Part shown: positions 11,447 to 24,769 of the stretch, one piece after another
Position numbering within the stretch: position 1 is the first letter of the stretch
Layout: each line of letters begins with the position of its first letter
Source of the DNA: Nageia nagi
Lineage: Eukaryota; Pinophyta
Assembly (NCBI GenBank): GCA_050084985.1
Contig: JBITNC010000001.1
Span: 130,200,001 to 130,264,000, forward strand
Direction of reading: 5' to 3'
Length of the DNA stretch: 64,000 nucleotides
Translations under genes and position numbers: made by a program
Notes under the pieces: generated by a model
Database searches by the model: none
What the model saw: only the letters and a program-made list of their open reading frames with translations
Told to the model about the DNA's origin: nothing

Positions 11447-13179
11447 GATATTTAATAAATAAATATTATTAAATTCATATGAAAGTGGGGAAATATGAAT
11501 TAATAAAAATATGTTTGCTTGTTATTATCTATATTTGTCAATTAAACTAATTAGTATCTAATAAGTTGATAAATATGTTTAATAATTTTAATAAGTAATT
11601 AAAGGACTCTTTAGAATCTTGTATTAAATAAACTATGTTTTGAGATTATGCTATTGGTATAATGTTTAGTAAAATAATTCAAATAATACCATTTTCATTA
11701 ATTAATTATTAAGGTATCCAAAACTTTATTATGAATGATTTAATTATTTAAGATGAATTAATTATAGGGTAAATAAATAATGGATTAATATACATTGACC
11801 AAGGAAAGGAGATAATTTCTCCTAAGGTCTATACTTAAATTTATTTGTATAATAGTCAAGTTTAAAAAGCTTTATCTTGATTCTTCTCCCTCCTAGTACT
11901 CAATCCACCCACCAAGTTCCAAAAGGATGTTCGATACTCATTGCATAAAGATCAATGGAGATGTTTGACAGTTGATACAATGATCAAAACCATATGACAT
12001 AAACAAAGTTTAATTACAAACTCATTATATATGAAATAGTATGACTTTTCAAAAAGATCCCATTAATGATTAAATGGATTGCATTATATTATATTGTATT
12101 AATTCATTAAAGGTTGTTTTGTATTTATGTCGTGTTAATATGGTAAATGGAAAGTAGATGAGTTGTACTTCAACAAATTGGTTTATTTATATAAATGATT
12201 AATAAGTTGTCCTTTTTATTGAAAATAATATTATGATGGATTAATGCTATAAATAGTGATGATTATGTGAATAGAAGTAGGAATTAATATTTATTATTTC
12301 ATGATCAATAGTGGGTAGTATAAATCAATTTAAGTAGATGATTTTACCAAGACTATCAAAGAAGTATATTGTTTAGGTTATTAATTCTAATAAAATCCAA
12401 AACTATTCCAATGACTTAGAAATAATCTTAAATTTGAACTACTAAGGTTCCAAATGATAATTTGTGATCACTTGAGAAATTTTAGGAACCCTTAGGATCA
12501 AAATGGATACAAATGGAACCATATGGGAATAAATGGGATCATTTGGTATCCTTTGGGATAAATACATAGTTTTTAGATAATAAGGTTAAGATAATAATCA
12601 AAGTTTAAAGGATAAAACCTAATCTGATATAGAATTAGAATCTACCTACTTAGTGAATGAATTGTTAAATTTGAGATTTAATGAATTTATGGTTTACATA
12701 GTATATTAATGAATGAAGTAGGGAACTAGGGTTAGAAAATGCCACCTAAGTACATGACCTCACATATGAAACCAAAGTGGGTTATGTTTTTATTTATTTG
12801 CAAATTATATAAATTGATTAATTAAATTTATAAGGATTAAATGAATATTTCTCAATTTCTTATACAATGGTCTTAAGGATCGAAAATAAATAAGAACTCT
12901 AAATAAATCCACTATCATTCTAGTGTTTTAGAAAAGGATCCCATATTAGTCATATGGACCCAAATTTAGATCATAAGGGAAATGTTAGGAACCCTTTGAG
13001 ATTAAATGGGATAGTTTAGGGATACTATGGGAAATAATTTGGATTATTTCAGATTGTCATAGGATCTAAATATTAAAATTTCTAGAACATCAATTTGCAC
13101 TTAAACTAGTGATATTAAACCTTTACATCATAACAACTATACCCTTAAGTTCAAGTATATGGTAATGAAGTTCAAATAA
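11447..13179. other. Non-coding spacer with degenerate GGGAT-type repeats
   Basis: No coding sequence is seen. Two related blocks at about 12465-12560 and 12960-13050 share AGGAACCCTT followed by AAATGGGAT and variants of ATGGGAATAA, suggesting an old duplication about 500 bp apart. Confidence 0.4.
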
Positions 13180-14510
13180 AACTAGGGTATGATAATTAGG
13201 AGTATCTACTTGCAAGCAAATTCAAGAGTACCTAGTGAACATACCCTCGTAATTATAAAGAAAAGGTGAAGACTAAATAAAGTCTATGAGGTATCAATAT
13301 GTAAACCATGTGGGATATATGTCCCTAAATAGTAAACCTTGAGAAACTAACAAATCGATAAATGATAGACTTTAAAAAAATAGTCTTAAATTTTAGAGGT
13401 GTTATATGGTAAAAGATGGAGTAGCATTACAAGAAGATACAAAGTTGTTGGATGTAGTAGAAACTCACAAAAGCAAAAGCATTGACATCATTATTTATCA
13501 AGATACTCAAAACGAAATGGTGGAGATAGAGATGCTAATAATGATAAGGATCCAAATAAAAAGAAAGACTCTGGCCCAAAGGATAAGCCACCTAAAAAGG
13601 ATCCTACCATAGATGAAGAAAAAGAGAAGGAATAGGTAATACCCGCTATAGAGACAACACATATGCTTTCCAAAGATACTTCAACATAAACCTCAGGACT
13701 AGGTGCATATTATCATTCTTTAATTTGTTTTTCTACAGCCTCATAAAAGGAAATAAAAAGTATTTTTTCTACTCAAGTAGTATAGCCCATTGATTATGCT
13801 CCCAAATAAAACTAGGGTATGATAATCAATAGTATCTGCTTGTAAGAAAAGTTAAGAGTACCAAGTGAACATACCCTCATAATTACAAAGAAAGGATGAA
13901 CACTTACTAAAGTTGATGAGGTATCAATATGTAAACCATGTGGGATATATGTCTCTAAATAGTAAACCTTGAGAAGTCAACAAATTGATAAATGATAGAC
14001 TTTAAAAAAATAGTCTTAAATTTTAGGGGTGTTAGATGGTAAAAGATGGAGTAGCATTACAAGGAGAAACAAATTTGTTGGATGTAGTATAAACTCATAA
14101 AAGAAAAAGCATTGACATCATTATTTATCAAGATACTCAAGAAGAAATGGGGGATAAGGTGTAAAAAGGGGGAGAAAATGTACTAGAATGGGTTGTTATG
14201 TAGTAGTGGTAGGTGAAACAAGTGGAGACAAAGATGATGATGATGAAAATGATCCAAATAAAAACAAAGACTCCAACCCAAAGGATAAGCCACCTAAAAA
14301 GGAGCCTACCATAGATGAAGAAAAAGAGGAGGAATAGGTAATACCTGCTATAGAGAGAACAACATATATTCTTGCCAAAGATACTTTAGTGTCAACCTCA
14401 TGAGTAGGTGCATCTCATCATTCTTTAATTCCTTTTTATACATCATTACAAGAGAAAATAAAAAGTATTTTTTCTACTCAAGTAGTAGAGCCCATTGATT
14501 ATGCTCCCAA
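13180..14510 (+). repeat. Tandem duplication, 630-bp period
   Basis: ACTAGGGTATGATAAT occurs at 13181 and again at 13811, 630 bp apart. Similarity continues through the whole unit to the shared end GCCCATTGATTATGCTCCCAAA (first copy ends about 13806, second about 14512). The second copy holds about 70 extra bases near 14150-14225. The unit contains coding-like sequence, so the duplication also repeats part of the ORF that follows. Confidence 0.85.
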
Positions 14511-15800
14511 AGCAACAAGGGGGAATTTTGAGTAAAGTGATAGAAATGGAGGATATTAAAATTACTCAAATACCTTTCAAAGAAAGGTAATTAGACATAA
14601 CCTCCATGGCTATTATAAATGTAAATATGCAGAGTATTCTAGCTATAAACCAATATAGGTTTTGGTTAACACTTCCCTAGTGGTCAATAAGAGTCTGCAA
14701 TATATGGAGAATAAAATTGAAAAAATTAATAAAAAGATTAATGCATACAAAAATGACTTCTCCTAGAAAGATAAGATGATAGCTAGGTTGTAGAATCAAA
14801 ATAAAGAATTGATTGAAAGTCTAGTCATGGAAAAGTCTAAGCATGACAAGAGCCTTGAAGAAACTAAGGTTGAACTGGAGATAATGAAGAAACAGGTTGA
14901 AGAGCTGAAAGCTCAAACTAGCTTAGTTGAAATACAAAAGGTTCAAAAGGTTGTGGAGGTGTTGAAAAAGATTGAAGCAAAAAATAAAGTTTTAAATAAT
15001 GATAAGATCAAACTACTAGAAATAATTTAGAGTTTCATAAATAGTTTAGTGGAATAGGTTAGAGAGAGGTTAGTCAGCATGATCCAACTATATAACTTAA
15101 AAAATAAAGCAAAATAGGTTGTATAATAATATAATGCCCAAACCATAATCCATAAAATGACCTTAAAATCTTAAGATCAAGGATTGAAGGGATGTAAAAT
15201 TGGCTTAACGCATAGATAGACAAGGATCTAGCTACTATAAGTCCAAGGCCAAGATAGACAATTTTGAGAAGAATAAAAGATATTTATGAATTGAAGGATT
15301 TAATGTTTGCCTTGGACTTGGAGAAAAATCAATTAAAGGTAGAGATAAGTTTTGTGAATAGATTCTTTCATTATTTAATTCAATTAAAGGCTCCCAAATT
15401 ATGGGAGAAATAAGATGTATAAGTAGTGCCAAATTATGGGAGGAAAATACTATACAATTTTTAGAGAATACCTTCTTTGAGAAACAACTCACAGACCTGC
15501 AAGAAATGAATAACCTAAATTAGGAAGCAATATCAAGATTTTTGTATGCAAGAAGATAAGAAAGTGTGTTAACAAGTTTTAGGACAAACAATGCAAAATT
15601 CCAAGTATGGCCCATTTTATCATAGGTTGATAATCAAGATATCTAAGATCTATTCAAGAAGATTTAGTATTTATTTCCTTTACATTTGATTCCATGACCA
15701 AAAACCTCTCCAAAAGATTCATTCAGGCAAGCAAATGGAAGTGACTAGTAAGGGTTCTATTCTGTAGTAGGCTGAAGATCTCGAGAGCCACTAGAAGATT
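13500..15800 (+). pseudogene. Acidic/basic and coiled-coil ORF before 3' LTR
   Basis: A second unexplained coding-like region lies on the pol strand just before the 3' LTR. Both duplicated copies encode a charged segment with DPNKKKDS or DPNKNKDS, then KDKPPKK, then PTIDEEKE. After the second copy the frame continues into 14809-15030, an open stretch with heptad-like spacing and many Lys, Glu and Leu (MEKSKHDKSLEETKVELEIM, then KKQVEELKAQ), typical of a coiled coil. Beyond 15030 stops become frequent. It may be the distal part of the ORF at 7195-9540, split by the 310-bp array region, or a separate gene. No family is recognised. Confidence 0.45.
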
Positions 15801-17515
15801 GTTATTCTTTGAGTATCATACCTTCTAAAGAGGGTAACATTATGTTATTCCTTCATTATTTCATTCATTTATTCTTTCTCAATAAGATCCATGCTTTTAA
15901 TTCCCCTTTATTACTTCTCTTTTATTCTTTTGTAAGTATCATAATGAGTGCATAGTCTTTATACTTAATCATTTTTGTCAAATTTTATTAAGTCTAGGAA
16001 AGTTTGGGTACTGTTGATGTTTCCAGGTTGTAGTTGATTTGTGTCATAACTTAAATTGCCCTTTTGTTGAGAGGTGGGTATTATTGTATAAATAAGTCTT
16101 TTATGTTTGTTACAATACTATTGGGTCTTCACTAGTAACTATACATAGGTATGAGGCTAAAAGGCAATTTTATTTTATCTAAGTCATATTCAAGAAATAA
16201 TGTAATATGTAAGGGAAGTAAGTATCTAAGTATAAGTTTAGGTCTTATAGGAGTTCAAATTTGCAAAATTCAATTTCTGTAGACCTGGGTACTCTTTCTA
16301 GGTAATATTATAAATATGAGTAATTATTGAGTCAAATCAATCAATAGGTAATCTTCTAGAGCCCATGGATTTCTAAAGAAAAAGTTGTACCATACACCAA
16401 AACTCAATGGGCACTAAGTTAATCCATTAATGGGTGTTATTAAGGGACCAAACAGTGAGAGATATTTTAGTGAGTCTATTCTGCATACCTCAATGATTTT
16501 GAGCGATGATGTAACACCTTTTATTGAAAATTAGTGGGTGATAAGGTAACTCCTAGTCAACTAATAGAACATGCTAGAGAAAATAAGATCTACTAAGCTA
16601 AAAAGAGAATTGTGAGATAAGGCGAACACTCAAGTCCACTTAATCAAGAGTATTTGACCCCTAGGGCTTTATCACTATGTTAATTTGACTCATTTCCACA
16701 TGGCATTAGTAGTTCTTCCTTAGGTTTTAAATTCATATCTCTCATTTTCCTCATAGTTTCTATAACCCAAAGCTACAATGATACTCATAAATGCTTACAG
16801 AGGGTTAGATGGTTTCCAACAAAGCATAGGGATATATCGTACCAATCAAGCTAGTGGATCATACTTCAATAATTAGCTACAATTGCAATAGGATATAGTT
16901 AATGATTAAGAGAATACAATTGAGAATGTACAAAGATTCAAATTTTGTAGATTCCTAGACATTATTGCTAATTGTAATAAGACACTGTGCAATTTAGCAT
17001 AGTTATAGATTGAAGTTATACATTTGTAAATAGTTCTTTATTTTTGTTCTTGGTAAATAAGGCAAGTAAGGGAAATAATGGTTGAAAATCACCTATTGTA
17101 AATATATGCTTATAAATAGTGGATTGTTAGAGGTCCAAAACATCAAACATTTTAGCAAAGTTTCTTAGTGCTAGCTCTACTTTCATATATGATATTATAG
17201 TACTTTGATATTTTTCTCTCTGCAATTTATGGTTATTATCTTGCTTTATGATTATTATGTATGAAGTTTAGTTCTAAATTTTGGTTGTGTATTGCAATTA
17301 TGAGTCACCAAGGGTAAGATACTTATTCTATTCTTAATCTTGGCAATGGATTACTGCTTGTGTTGTAATACCTAGGCTAAGTAGTTTTAGTTTGCTTTCT
17401 GCAGTTTAGATTTCAATCTCTTTCCTGTTACCTTTCATCTTTTTATCTCTTTCTAGTTACTTTTGATCTCTTTCATAGATAGGAACTGGCCTATAACTTG
17501 AATATTGAGCAAAAA
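15800..17515 (+). repeat. 3' LTR of the first element
   Basis: The part 15800-17085 is the right copy of the long direct repeat and starts with canonical TGTTATTC. Beyond 17085 the left copy has no counterpart. The sequence here has a TATA box (TATAAATAG, 17111-17119) and then T/C-rich sequence like plant gypsy R-U5, to a C-run at about 17515. I infer a full LTR of about 1.7 kb. The exact 3' end and target-site duplication could not be fixed. Confidence 0.6.
17111..17119 (+). promoter_or_regulatory. Candidate LTR TATA box
   Basis: TATAAATAG lies about 1.3 kb into the right LTR, where the U3 promoter should be. The truncated left LTR has no counterpart, so the left copy is promoterless. Confidence 0.45.
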
Positions 17516-17829
17516 ACCCCCCACAAATGCACTATCCTACCACCTTCTACTCTTTGAAGAACCTTATTATTGTAGATAATGAAAAACTTGACCAAATCAA
17601 ACCTTAAGGTTACATTATACTGATCAATATTACCCTCATGGCATATGAAGAGATCCATGCCTAAGGAGATGAAGAGGATGGATGTGAGGATGAAGTAGAT
17701 AAATAAAAGATAAAGATGAAGATGAAGGTTCTTATGAATAGGATGACATCAAATTAGGATGATCGTTCATGAGAATAGTGATGAGAAAAAGATGCCCAAA
17801 TGGTATCTAAGGAGACTCAAGAGAAAATG

Positions 17830-18600
17830 CCAAGTTATAATGAATGAAAGGATTTAGGTCACCTATTATATAATGGATCATTCTATTATATAGATATTTT
17901 AGACACCTATGTAAAGTTGATGGAACTACCTCCATATCTTCTATTCATGGGAGCCTAAGAGTAAATTATATTGCATTTTTCCCTCGACCACATGACATGT
18001 CATTGTAATCTTACTAACTCCAACCTTCATTGGGAGGATAATTGTGCCCATTTTCATTTCCAAAGTGTTTTTAAAGTTCCTAATTATGAGCTTGGGGCAT
18101 TCAAGAAACTTAATAGGGACCTTTAATCTCTCAAGTACCACATATGGTGTGATATATAATAGCTGTTTATACTCCAATTATCTATTAGCACTCTTTTTGA
18201 GGATAAGAATCCAAATAGGAACATATACAAAATGGGATTCTTTGGCTTATCAGGGTTAGAATGTGATTTCATCCAAGAAGAAGTGATGTTAGCTCTAGTA
18301 GCACTAAATAACCCTATAATCTTAAATAATTAGGTTTGTTACCATCTAACTCAATAGCTCTCAAAATATTATTTAAGGAATTCCTATGTTTGATGGATTG
18401 TTGCAATATATCCCACAAGAAAAGCTTTGTCTGTGTGGTCCAAAGTTGATGTTCCAACTATGTCTATATAGTTACAAGGGCTCTAGGGGGCTATGTCTAA
18501 ATCTATACTCAAGGTTGAGGTAATGTTTATTGAATTAATGCATCTTGAGGGGGAGGAAGAGGTGCTCTATATTTACCCTAACTCATACTGGTAGTGACCC
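17830..18600 (-). pseudogene. Gypsy protease remnant
   Basis: This minus-strand retropepsin has its active-site motif at 18171-18188 as LIDNWS; the family has Asp-Asn/Thr-Gly-Ser, so the Gly is lost to Trp. Downstream, 17941-18177 is an open stretch with VVEGKMQYNLLLGSHEIH, the usual protease C-terminal block (normally ending LGRPWIH), followed by a PSTLHRC-like block. Upstream, the link to gag is full of stops. It is inactive. Confidence 0.65.
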
Positions 18601-21600
18601 TTATCATGTTACTATCATGGATCTCTATAATCTAATATGTTGGATGTGGATCCATGATACCTATAAAGGCAAAATATGGGGTTATATCAATACCTCTGAT
18701 AAAAGGAAAATGTGAATCTATATCATTAAAGACCATAAACTTATTGTTCTATCTCAGATTGTATTCATGTACTATTTGTTGCATCAACTCTTATAAGATA
18801 TGATTAACATTATTATTGTACCAAGGAAAAGAATTCTAAAATACACCCTAATTCCTATTAGGTTGAGCCACTAGGTTAGCTGTCGATACCTTCCCATTAT
18901 TATTTAATCTTTGAATGGTATTCCTTAACTAGTTTTACTTATTTGTATCATGCCCCTTTTGTCTATGATTAATGTAGTATTCATTTTCCTTGTACTAGGT
19001 GAGTTTCTCCCAATTAGGATCTTCTAGCTTGACTTCAAGGAGAGTGACTAGTTGTGCATTTAAGAGATTTTTCAAGACATTCTCAACAGGTCCGACCAAA
19101 GGTGTCTAAGGTTTACATGACCCTTGCTACCAAGGTTTCCTAGGCCTATAAGGATCTTATTGATTATTTTATTCATTTTTGGGCCTAGGTTGTTCCTAAT
19201 ACTATGGCTATGATAGTGCATTAGCCCTGGGTGGCCATGGTGGAGCTAACTGAATAACCGATTGAGTTTGAGAAATCTCATTAGATACTTGATTACTTTG
19301 GGATTTCTAGTATGAAGTAATAGGATTATTTCCATTATTATGGTACTTCTAATTATTATTCTCTTTCTTTCTTAACTTGATCTAGCATCTTAAATCTTAG
19401 CTTCTTCAATTAATTTGGCTTGAGCTAAATCCTCCTCAAAAGTTGAAGCTATTGTACTCTAAGGATAGAGGAGATGTGCTTGTTAAAACTTCTACAGAAT
19501 AATTTAATATCTCCTCTTAGGGTAAAGTGTAGGGCATATTTGTAACAATGGCTCTTCAGCTACATACGTAATCTGATATAGACTCATCTTCAAACTATGA
19601 GAGTTTTCCCAAGTCTATGATTGAAGCTCTCTTAAGTATATTGATGGCAAAGTGATATAAGAATTTATCAACTAATTATTCAAATGAATAAACACTATGT
19701 TGCGAGAGGTTATTATACCAATTTAGAGCTTGGCCCGCTAATGTCATGGGGAAGGTCCTAAGTATAAGCACATCATTATTACTGATAATGTAACATAAAT
19801 ACTTAAAGTAATGAAGGTGCTCTTTGGGATCTTCCTTCCCTTGAATTTTTCAATCTTAGGTACTTAAAACTTGTATGGAAAGGTTTTAGTTGGTACACTG
19901 GGATGAATTATCTCATTACAAATGGAAGCATATGATAACTTTGCCTTTCTATGCTCATTAACTTTAAGCTCTATATCCTCCAACCTCTTTAAAATCTGAT
20001 CAGTCACTATGAGAGGTTGGGTGTTAACTATAGCCTATGATTTTAGTACTATACTAATAGGCTGGTCCTCATATTGATCATATGGATCATGTTGATCATC
20101 ATAATATACATCCCAATCCTTTTTGTATGAATTTCCATAACTAGAATGTGAATCAAATGTCACATTAGGTATAAGGTTTGGAAGATTTCGATCCAAAACC
20201 CTTCCAATTAGTGGATGTTGCAACTCATGATGACCAAAAAATTGAGTGGGCCCATATGAAGAGGCTTAGGCTTATCAAGATGATTCATCATACCTAGGAT
20301 TAGAATGGGGTATGAGGGATATAAGATTGGTATATGTGTGATGAGGATCTATAGCTTGATGTGCTTATGTCTATCATGATGGTTCCACCACACAAGAAGA
20401 AGATGAATAATACAACTATGGTGGTGGATTGATTAGGCATGAGGAAGTCCCATGTCCTAAATGGACTCTATATTGACTGAATAGACAATAATGAGAGATA
20501 CTAATACATGGTATATTGGGATGGGTAGGATGAGAACTAACATGGTGAACTAACTTAAGATCATATGTAGGATGAGACATATGTTGATGACCATATTAGT
20601 TTGTAATATGGGTATCGTTATAATAATATCCAACCCAATCATCAAGAGGAGATGGAGGAGGCTTATGATACATGAGGATATGAGTCTTAGGGTTGATGGG
20701 ATGCAAAGGTGGAGGCCTAGATGGTCCACCTGAAGGTGTATGTGAAGGATCCTGAGCATACCTAATGGTGGCTAGCTTAGGATGGAAAGAGGGTTGATTG
20801 TATGATGCTCTAATATATGGGAGTGATATGGAATAAAATAAAGGCTCCTCATGATACAAAGTCTATGGGGGTTCATCAATAACATATCATGTGATAGGGT
20901 GGAGAGGATGTGACCTAGCATCTGGGGATGAAGAGGCATCCTCTACATGGCCATATGACATCTCTCCATCATATGGGTAGACTCTATGATGAGAGGTCTT
21001 GATACCAAGGGGTGGACAAGGTGATGGCTTTCTATTGGAAGGATCTAGATGATAACCATAAGCCTCTTAGAAATATCTATATAGACCCTAGATCATAAGG
21101 TCACTCAAAAAACTCTCACATGGGGATATGTGAGATTGGGTACGATGGAGAGGAAGATGGATAGAATTGGGTTGATGTCTAGGATCTCGAGAATCATAAT
21201 CATGATGTTGAATAGGATGAGGATCATCTTGAGGTGGATTTAACTAATGGAGGGTTGAAGGTCTCTCTAGAGAAAGGTAGTACTCTATCTTAGATAAGCT
21301 AGCCCTATGGGGCATTGCATAATCTCACCCCTCCTACCAAGGGGTAGCCTCTAAGACATGAAACCTCTCTAAAATATGAATAAATGAAAGACTTAGTGAA
21401 GCCTGTGTGTGATCATGTGGAGATGAGTGATGTGGTGTATGAGACCTACTATGTGATACCTATAAGAAGGGAAGAGGATTTGGTTGATTAACTTGATTAG
21501 CTTGGTCCTCTTCCTCTCTAGCTCAATGTTGAGACCTAGTCTCAGCCACATGAATGAACCAAGGGTTTTCATCCCTATAAGATACATGAGTCATGGTAAT
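18600..21600 (-). pseudogene. Gypsy gag with long low-complexity N-terminus
   Basis: The retrotransposon gag domain is at about 19,900-19,480, with TFPMTLAGQALNWYNNL followed by SVYSFE and VDKFLYHFAINI. A HRQKGHDTNK motif near 18,980-18,940 matches the zinc-finger-like part of gag in which one Cys position is now Tyr. The segment before the gag domain (21,600-20,000) is unusually rich in His, Pro, Ser and Tyr, with open pieces at 20035-20223, 20596-20859 and 21393-21587. Stops occur mainly at Gln- and Trp-like codons. It is non-functional. Confidence 0.65.
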
Positions 21601-21660
21601 AAGAGTAGTCGACTAGCCAAAATGATAAGGATAGAATGGATAGAGAAAACAAGATCTATA

Positions 21661-24600
21661 AACAAAGTCCCAAGTGTACAATACAAAATTAAATAATATT
21701 AAAGCAATAAATCTCCAAGCAACAAGCCTAGAATTTTGTTAAAGATCTTATTTAATGTATATGCAATTAACACCAAAGAGCCCTAATGATTACTTCAAAG
21801 ATAATCTAAATGATAATAAGTAGTAGTGATAGATAGCATTGGTGTTTTATCTGATTTAGTTTCTTCTTATTCAATTTGAAAATTTATCTTTTTAGTGAAT
21901 AAATTTTAAATGCAAGTGTTAAGTATGACTTTTTTAGTTTTCCTAAAGATGTATCTAGTAAGGTGTTTTTAGGTAAAGCTCAATCTCTAGGGGTGTAGAT
22001 CATTTTATAGGGTGTCTCAAGTACCTCTATCTACTTCTCACCAATAGAGGGGGGATCCCAATCTTGGTGATGAAATCCAAGTATGGGTTAGGCCATGGTG
22101 ATGAAATCCATGTACCCTAGTCACTCCCTAGGCTTTTGGTGGACTTTTATTGTAAGGAAGCAAATATGAGATGCAATACTATATGATAATGCAATGCAAT
22201 TACACCTCCCAAATTCTTGCTTATAAAAATAAAATCCTAATACACTCCCATCCCACGTGTGCTAAAGGAATAAAACTTTTCTTTCCTTTTCAAATAAAAG
22301 ATAATACAAAGATAGCAATTTGAATGCACCAAAAAATCAGCAAATCAACCTCAAAAATAGCAAGGAAACCCTTATTCAAGATGTTAATTTTAAGAACCAA
22401 ACAAGATTTCCAATGTATAATACACCAATCCTCCCAAAATGTAATGCAATTTCACTAAAAGAAATGGCAATCCTATGTGAAAAGAGCAACCAAATAATAT
22501 TGACCAAGTACAAAAAGGAATCCAAAAACTCACAAAGCCCATTAGTTGAATAAAATTTACAACACTCTACCATAGGATCATCCACTACAAGGATGAATAT
22601 GGTAATAGTTCTAGTTGCTCGAGCAATTCAAATTCATCTGGAAGACCACAAGTGCACTCAAAGTCAAAATTAAAAGCTAAAATAAATAATGAAAAACCCT
22701 AGAACAAGGAAAAATGATTCATACTATGATAAGAACACCTAAATTAGTATAGATAAAACCCAACAATGGACTACTATCCCTAGTACAGATGAGATATAAG
22801 AGCAGACTAGTTCTATAGTCAAAATCATCCTTTTGTGTGGTGACTATAGGAACCGTCCAGACAACCTTAGGGTCATCCTTGTAAAGGATGATTTATAGTT
22901 AGGATTGGCTAGAAGGATGATGATTTATTGTATGCTTGTAGTGGACCTTGATGATTTTTAGATTCAACTTTGTCCATGCATAGTAAGGTATTCTACAAGT
23001 TATAGCCAAAAATTAGTCACAAATAGTCCCTGAATTGTAAGAAATATTTAAAATTTGAAACCACTAAAAATAAGGTAAAGGCTCAAAGAATTCTCTTATT
23101 TCTTGGGGTTTAGGACCAATAGGATCCCATTGTGATTGCCATTTGTGAATACCTTAAAACCCTAACACATGAAACACTCAAGCCATCTATGAGCACTACA
23201 AATATTTTGAGTTGTTCAATTCTAACTTTCCTATGTTATGATTTGACAATAATGATAAAAATAAGGTTTAGAAATGGTCCTTAGTCTTCAGTGATGTCAA
23301 ATAGAGTTCAAATTTGAAAGGAAACAACAAGGATTAAAGGGGACCTCAAATCACAAGTCCTTGGGACCTTGTGATTGTCCAAAATGAGGTAGAACCCCAG
23401 TTCTACAAGGTTGTAGATCCCCTAATCCATAGTCCAATGGATGTTCACAAAGATATCAATACTTATAATGCAAATGTATTCTAGACTCATAAAGATCAAT
23501 AATAAATGCTAGCACAAAGATAATTGATAAGTGTAAATGATAAAGCTATGCTAAATATTTGCAATGTATATTTAAAGATCCAATTAAATGATAATGTATG
23601 ATAATAATGTTCACAAATTCAAAGCTAAGAATAGTAGATCTAAGCTAAGAATGTAAGTAAATCAATACATATATGCCAACCCTAGGGTTTGGACCTTAAA
23701 GGTAAAACCCTAGCCTAAAACCTAGGATGTAATTAGCCTAGACAAATTCTTATATGTCACATAAATGCGAGTATATATTTAAATAAATGATATAAGTTTT
23801 TACTCAATACTACTTTGGTCTACAAAATTTGTAAATAACAATGAAAGAAAATATTAACATCTCAAGAAAAGTATCAAATAGTTAAAGAGTACTTCACTCC
23901 ATGAAAAATAGAGAAGTATGCTCAAGGAATGGAGATGGAAGCTCTTGATGTGATGTATCCTTCACAATGATCTCACAAAATGCAGGTATGAGTAGTGCAA
24001 AATATGCAAAGTCATAGAGTTCGTGTATGTTAGAGTGCAAAAGTCTAAGAAGAAGCTCAAAATATGTACCTTCTATTTTTTATAATGCTCAATCAAATTT
24101 TTTTGGGTGATTATGATATCTGCAGGATCATATGGGCGATTGACAAGTAATTTGGGTGATTGGAACCAAAGGTGTTAGCAAAAATAAAAGGTCAAGACTG
24201 AGTTAATCAGTCTAGTCAAAGAACCTACACAACACACATTAGTCCAACATGATAATGTAACACATGATACATGTCAAAATGTAAATGTAACCTTGTCAAT
24301 GAAGCAAAATGCATTTTTAGGATGTTTGCACAATATATAGTTGAAATATGGTAAATGAATGAATTCTTACATAAGATTATTATGTATACATATCATAAAG
24401 AAAATTCATAATATCTAAAATTAAGAAATAATTACAACATACTACCATAAAAGGTCAAATCAAAGAAGCCATCTCAACCTCTCCATATAAAAAAGTTACA
24501 ACAAAAAATCAAACTCTTTATATTTATGTAAGAATGAATAAACTCTATAACTTAATACAAAAAATATAAAATATAAAGCTATAATATTTTTCCCAAAAAA

Positions 24601-24769
24601 TTATCAATTTCATCAAACTTCCATTTTAATTAAACTATCATCAATTTAATTCCCCATACATGTAAAACCTTCATGTTCATGTTGTAGAAACATAATCAAC
24701 AAACAAGTGAAATTGTCTCGATAGTCATCAAAAGGATAATCATTTATGAAATGATACAATAATTATTTG
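21661..24769. other. Non-coding; possible leader or LTR of the second gypsy element
   Basis: There is no recognisable gene. Given the minus-strand gag next door, the 5' leader and LTR of that element would be expected here, but I could not find a direct-repeat partner or primer site. A short local repeat (TGGTGATGAAATCCA at 22065 and 22096) is present. Confidence 0.35.

Larger units (their letters stand above)
227..17515 (+). mobile_element. Giant decayed Tat-like Ty3/gypsy retrotransposon
   Basis: One element of about 17 kb is outlined by a long direct repeat at 227-1450 and 15800-17085. Inside, on one strand and in order, are gag, retropepsin, archaeal-type RNase H, RT, Ty3-type RNase H, integrase, an extra ORF, a tandem array and a second extra ORF region. 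The size, the second RNase H and the long repeat-bearing region after pol match the Tat/Ogre branch of plant Ty3/gypsy. The two repeat copies look roughly 85 percent identical by eye, so the insertion is old. No primer binding site is visible after the left copy, because the left LTR is truncated into gag. The right end near 17,515 is inferred from LTR-like sequence and is not fixed. Confidence 0.75.
17530..21660 (-). mobile_element. Second Ty3/gypsy element, gag-protease half
   Basis: Read on the minus strand, gag (about 21,600 to 18,600) leads into protease (about 18,600 to 17,830) and then breaks off next to the right LTR of the first element. No RT, RNase H or integrase follows. The first element may have inserted here, but the missing half is not recognisable in positions 1-226, so a deletion is also needed. 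Confidence 0.65.

Noticed and set aside
23690-23730. CCCTAG/AACCCTAG words resembling plant telomere repeats
   Set aside because: Only a few imperfect copies occur, too few and irregular for an interstitial telomere tract.
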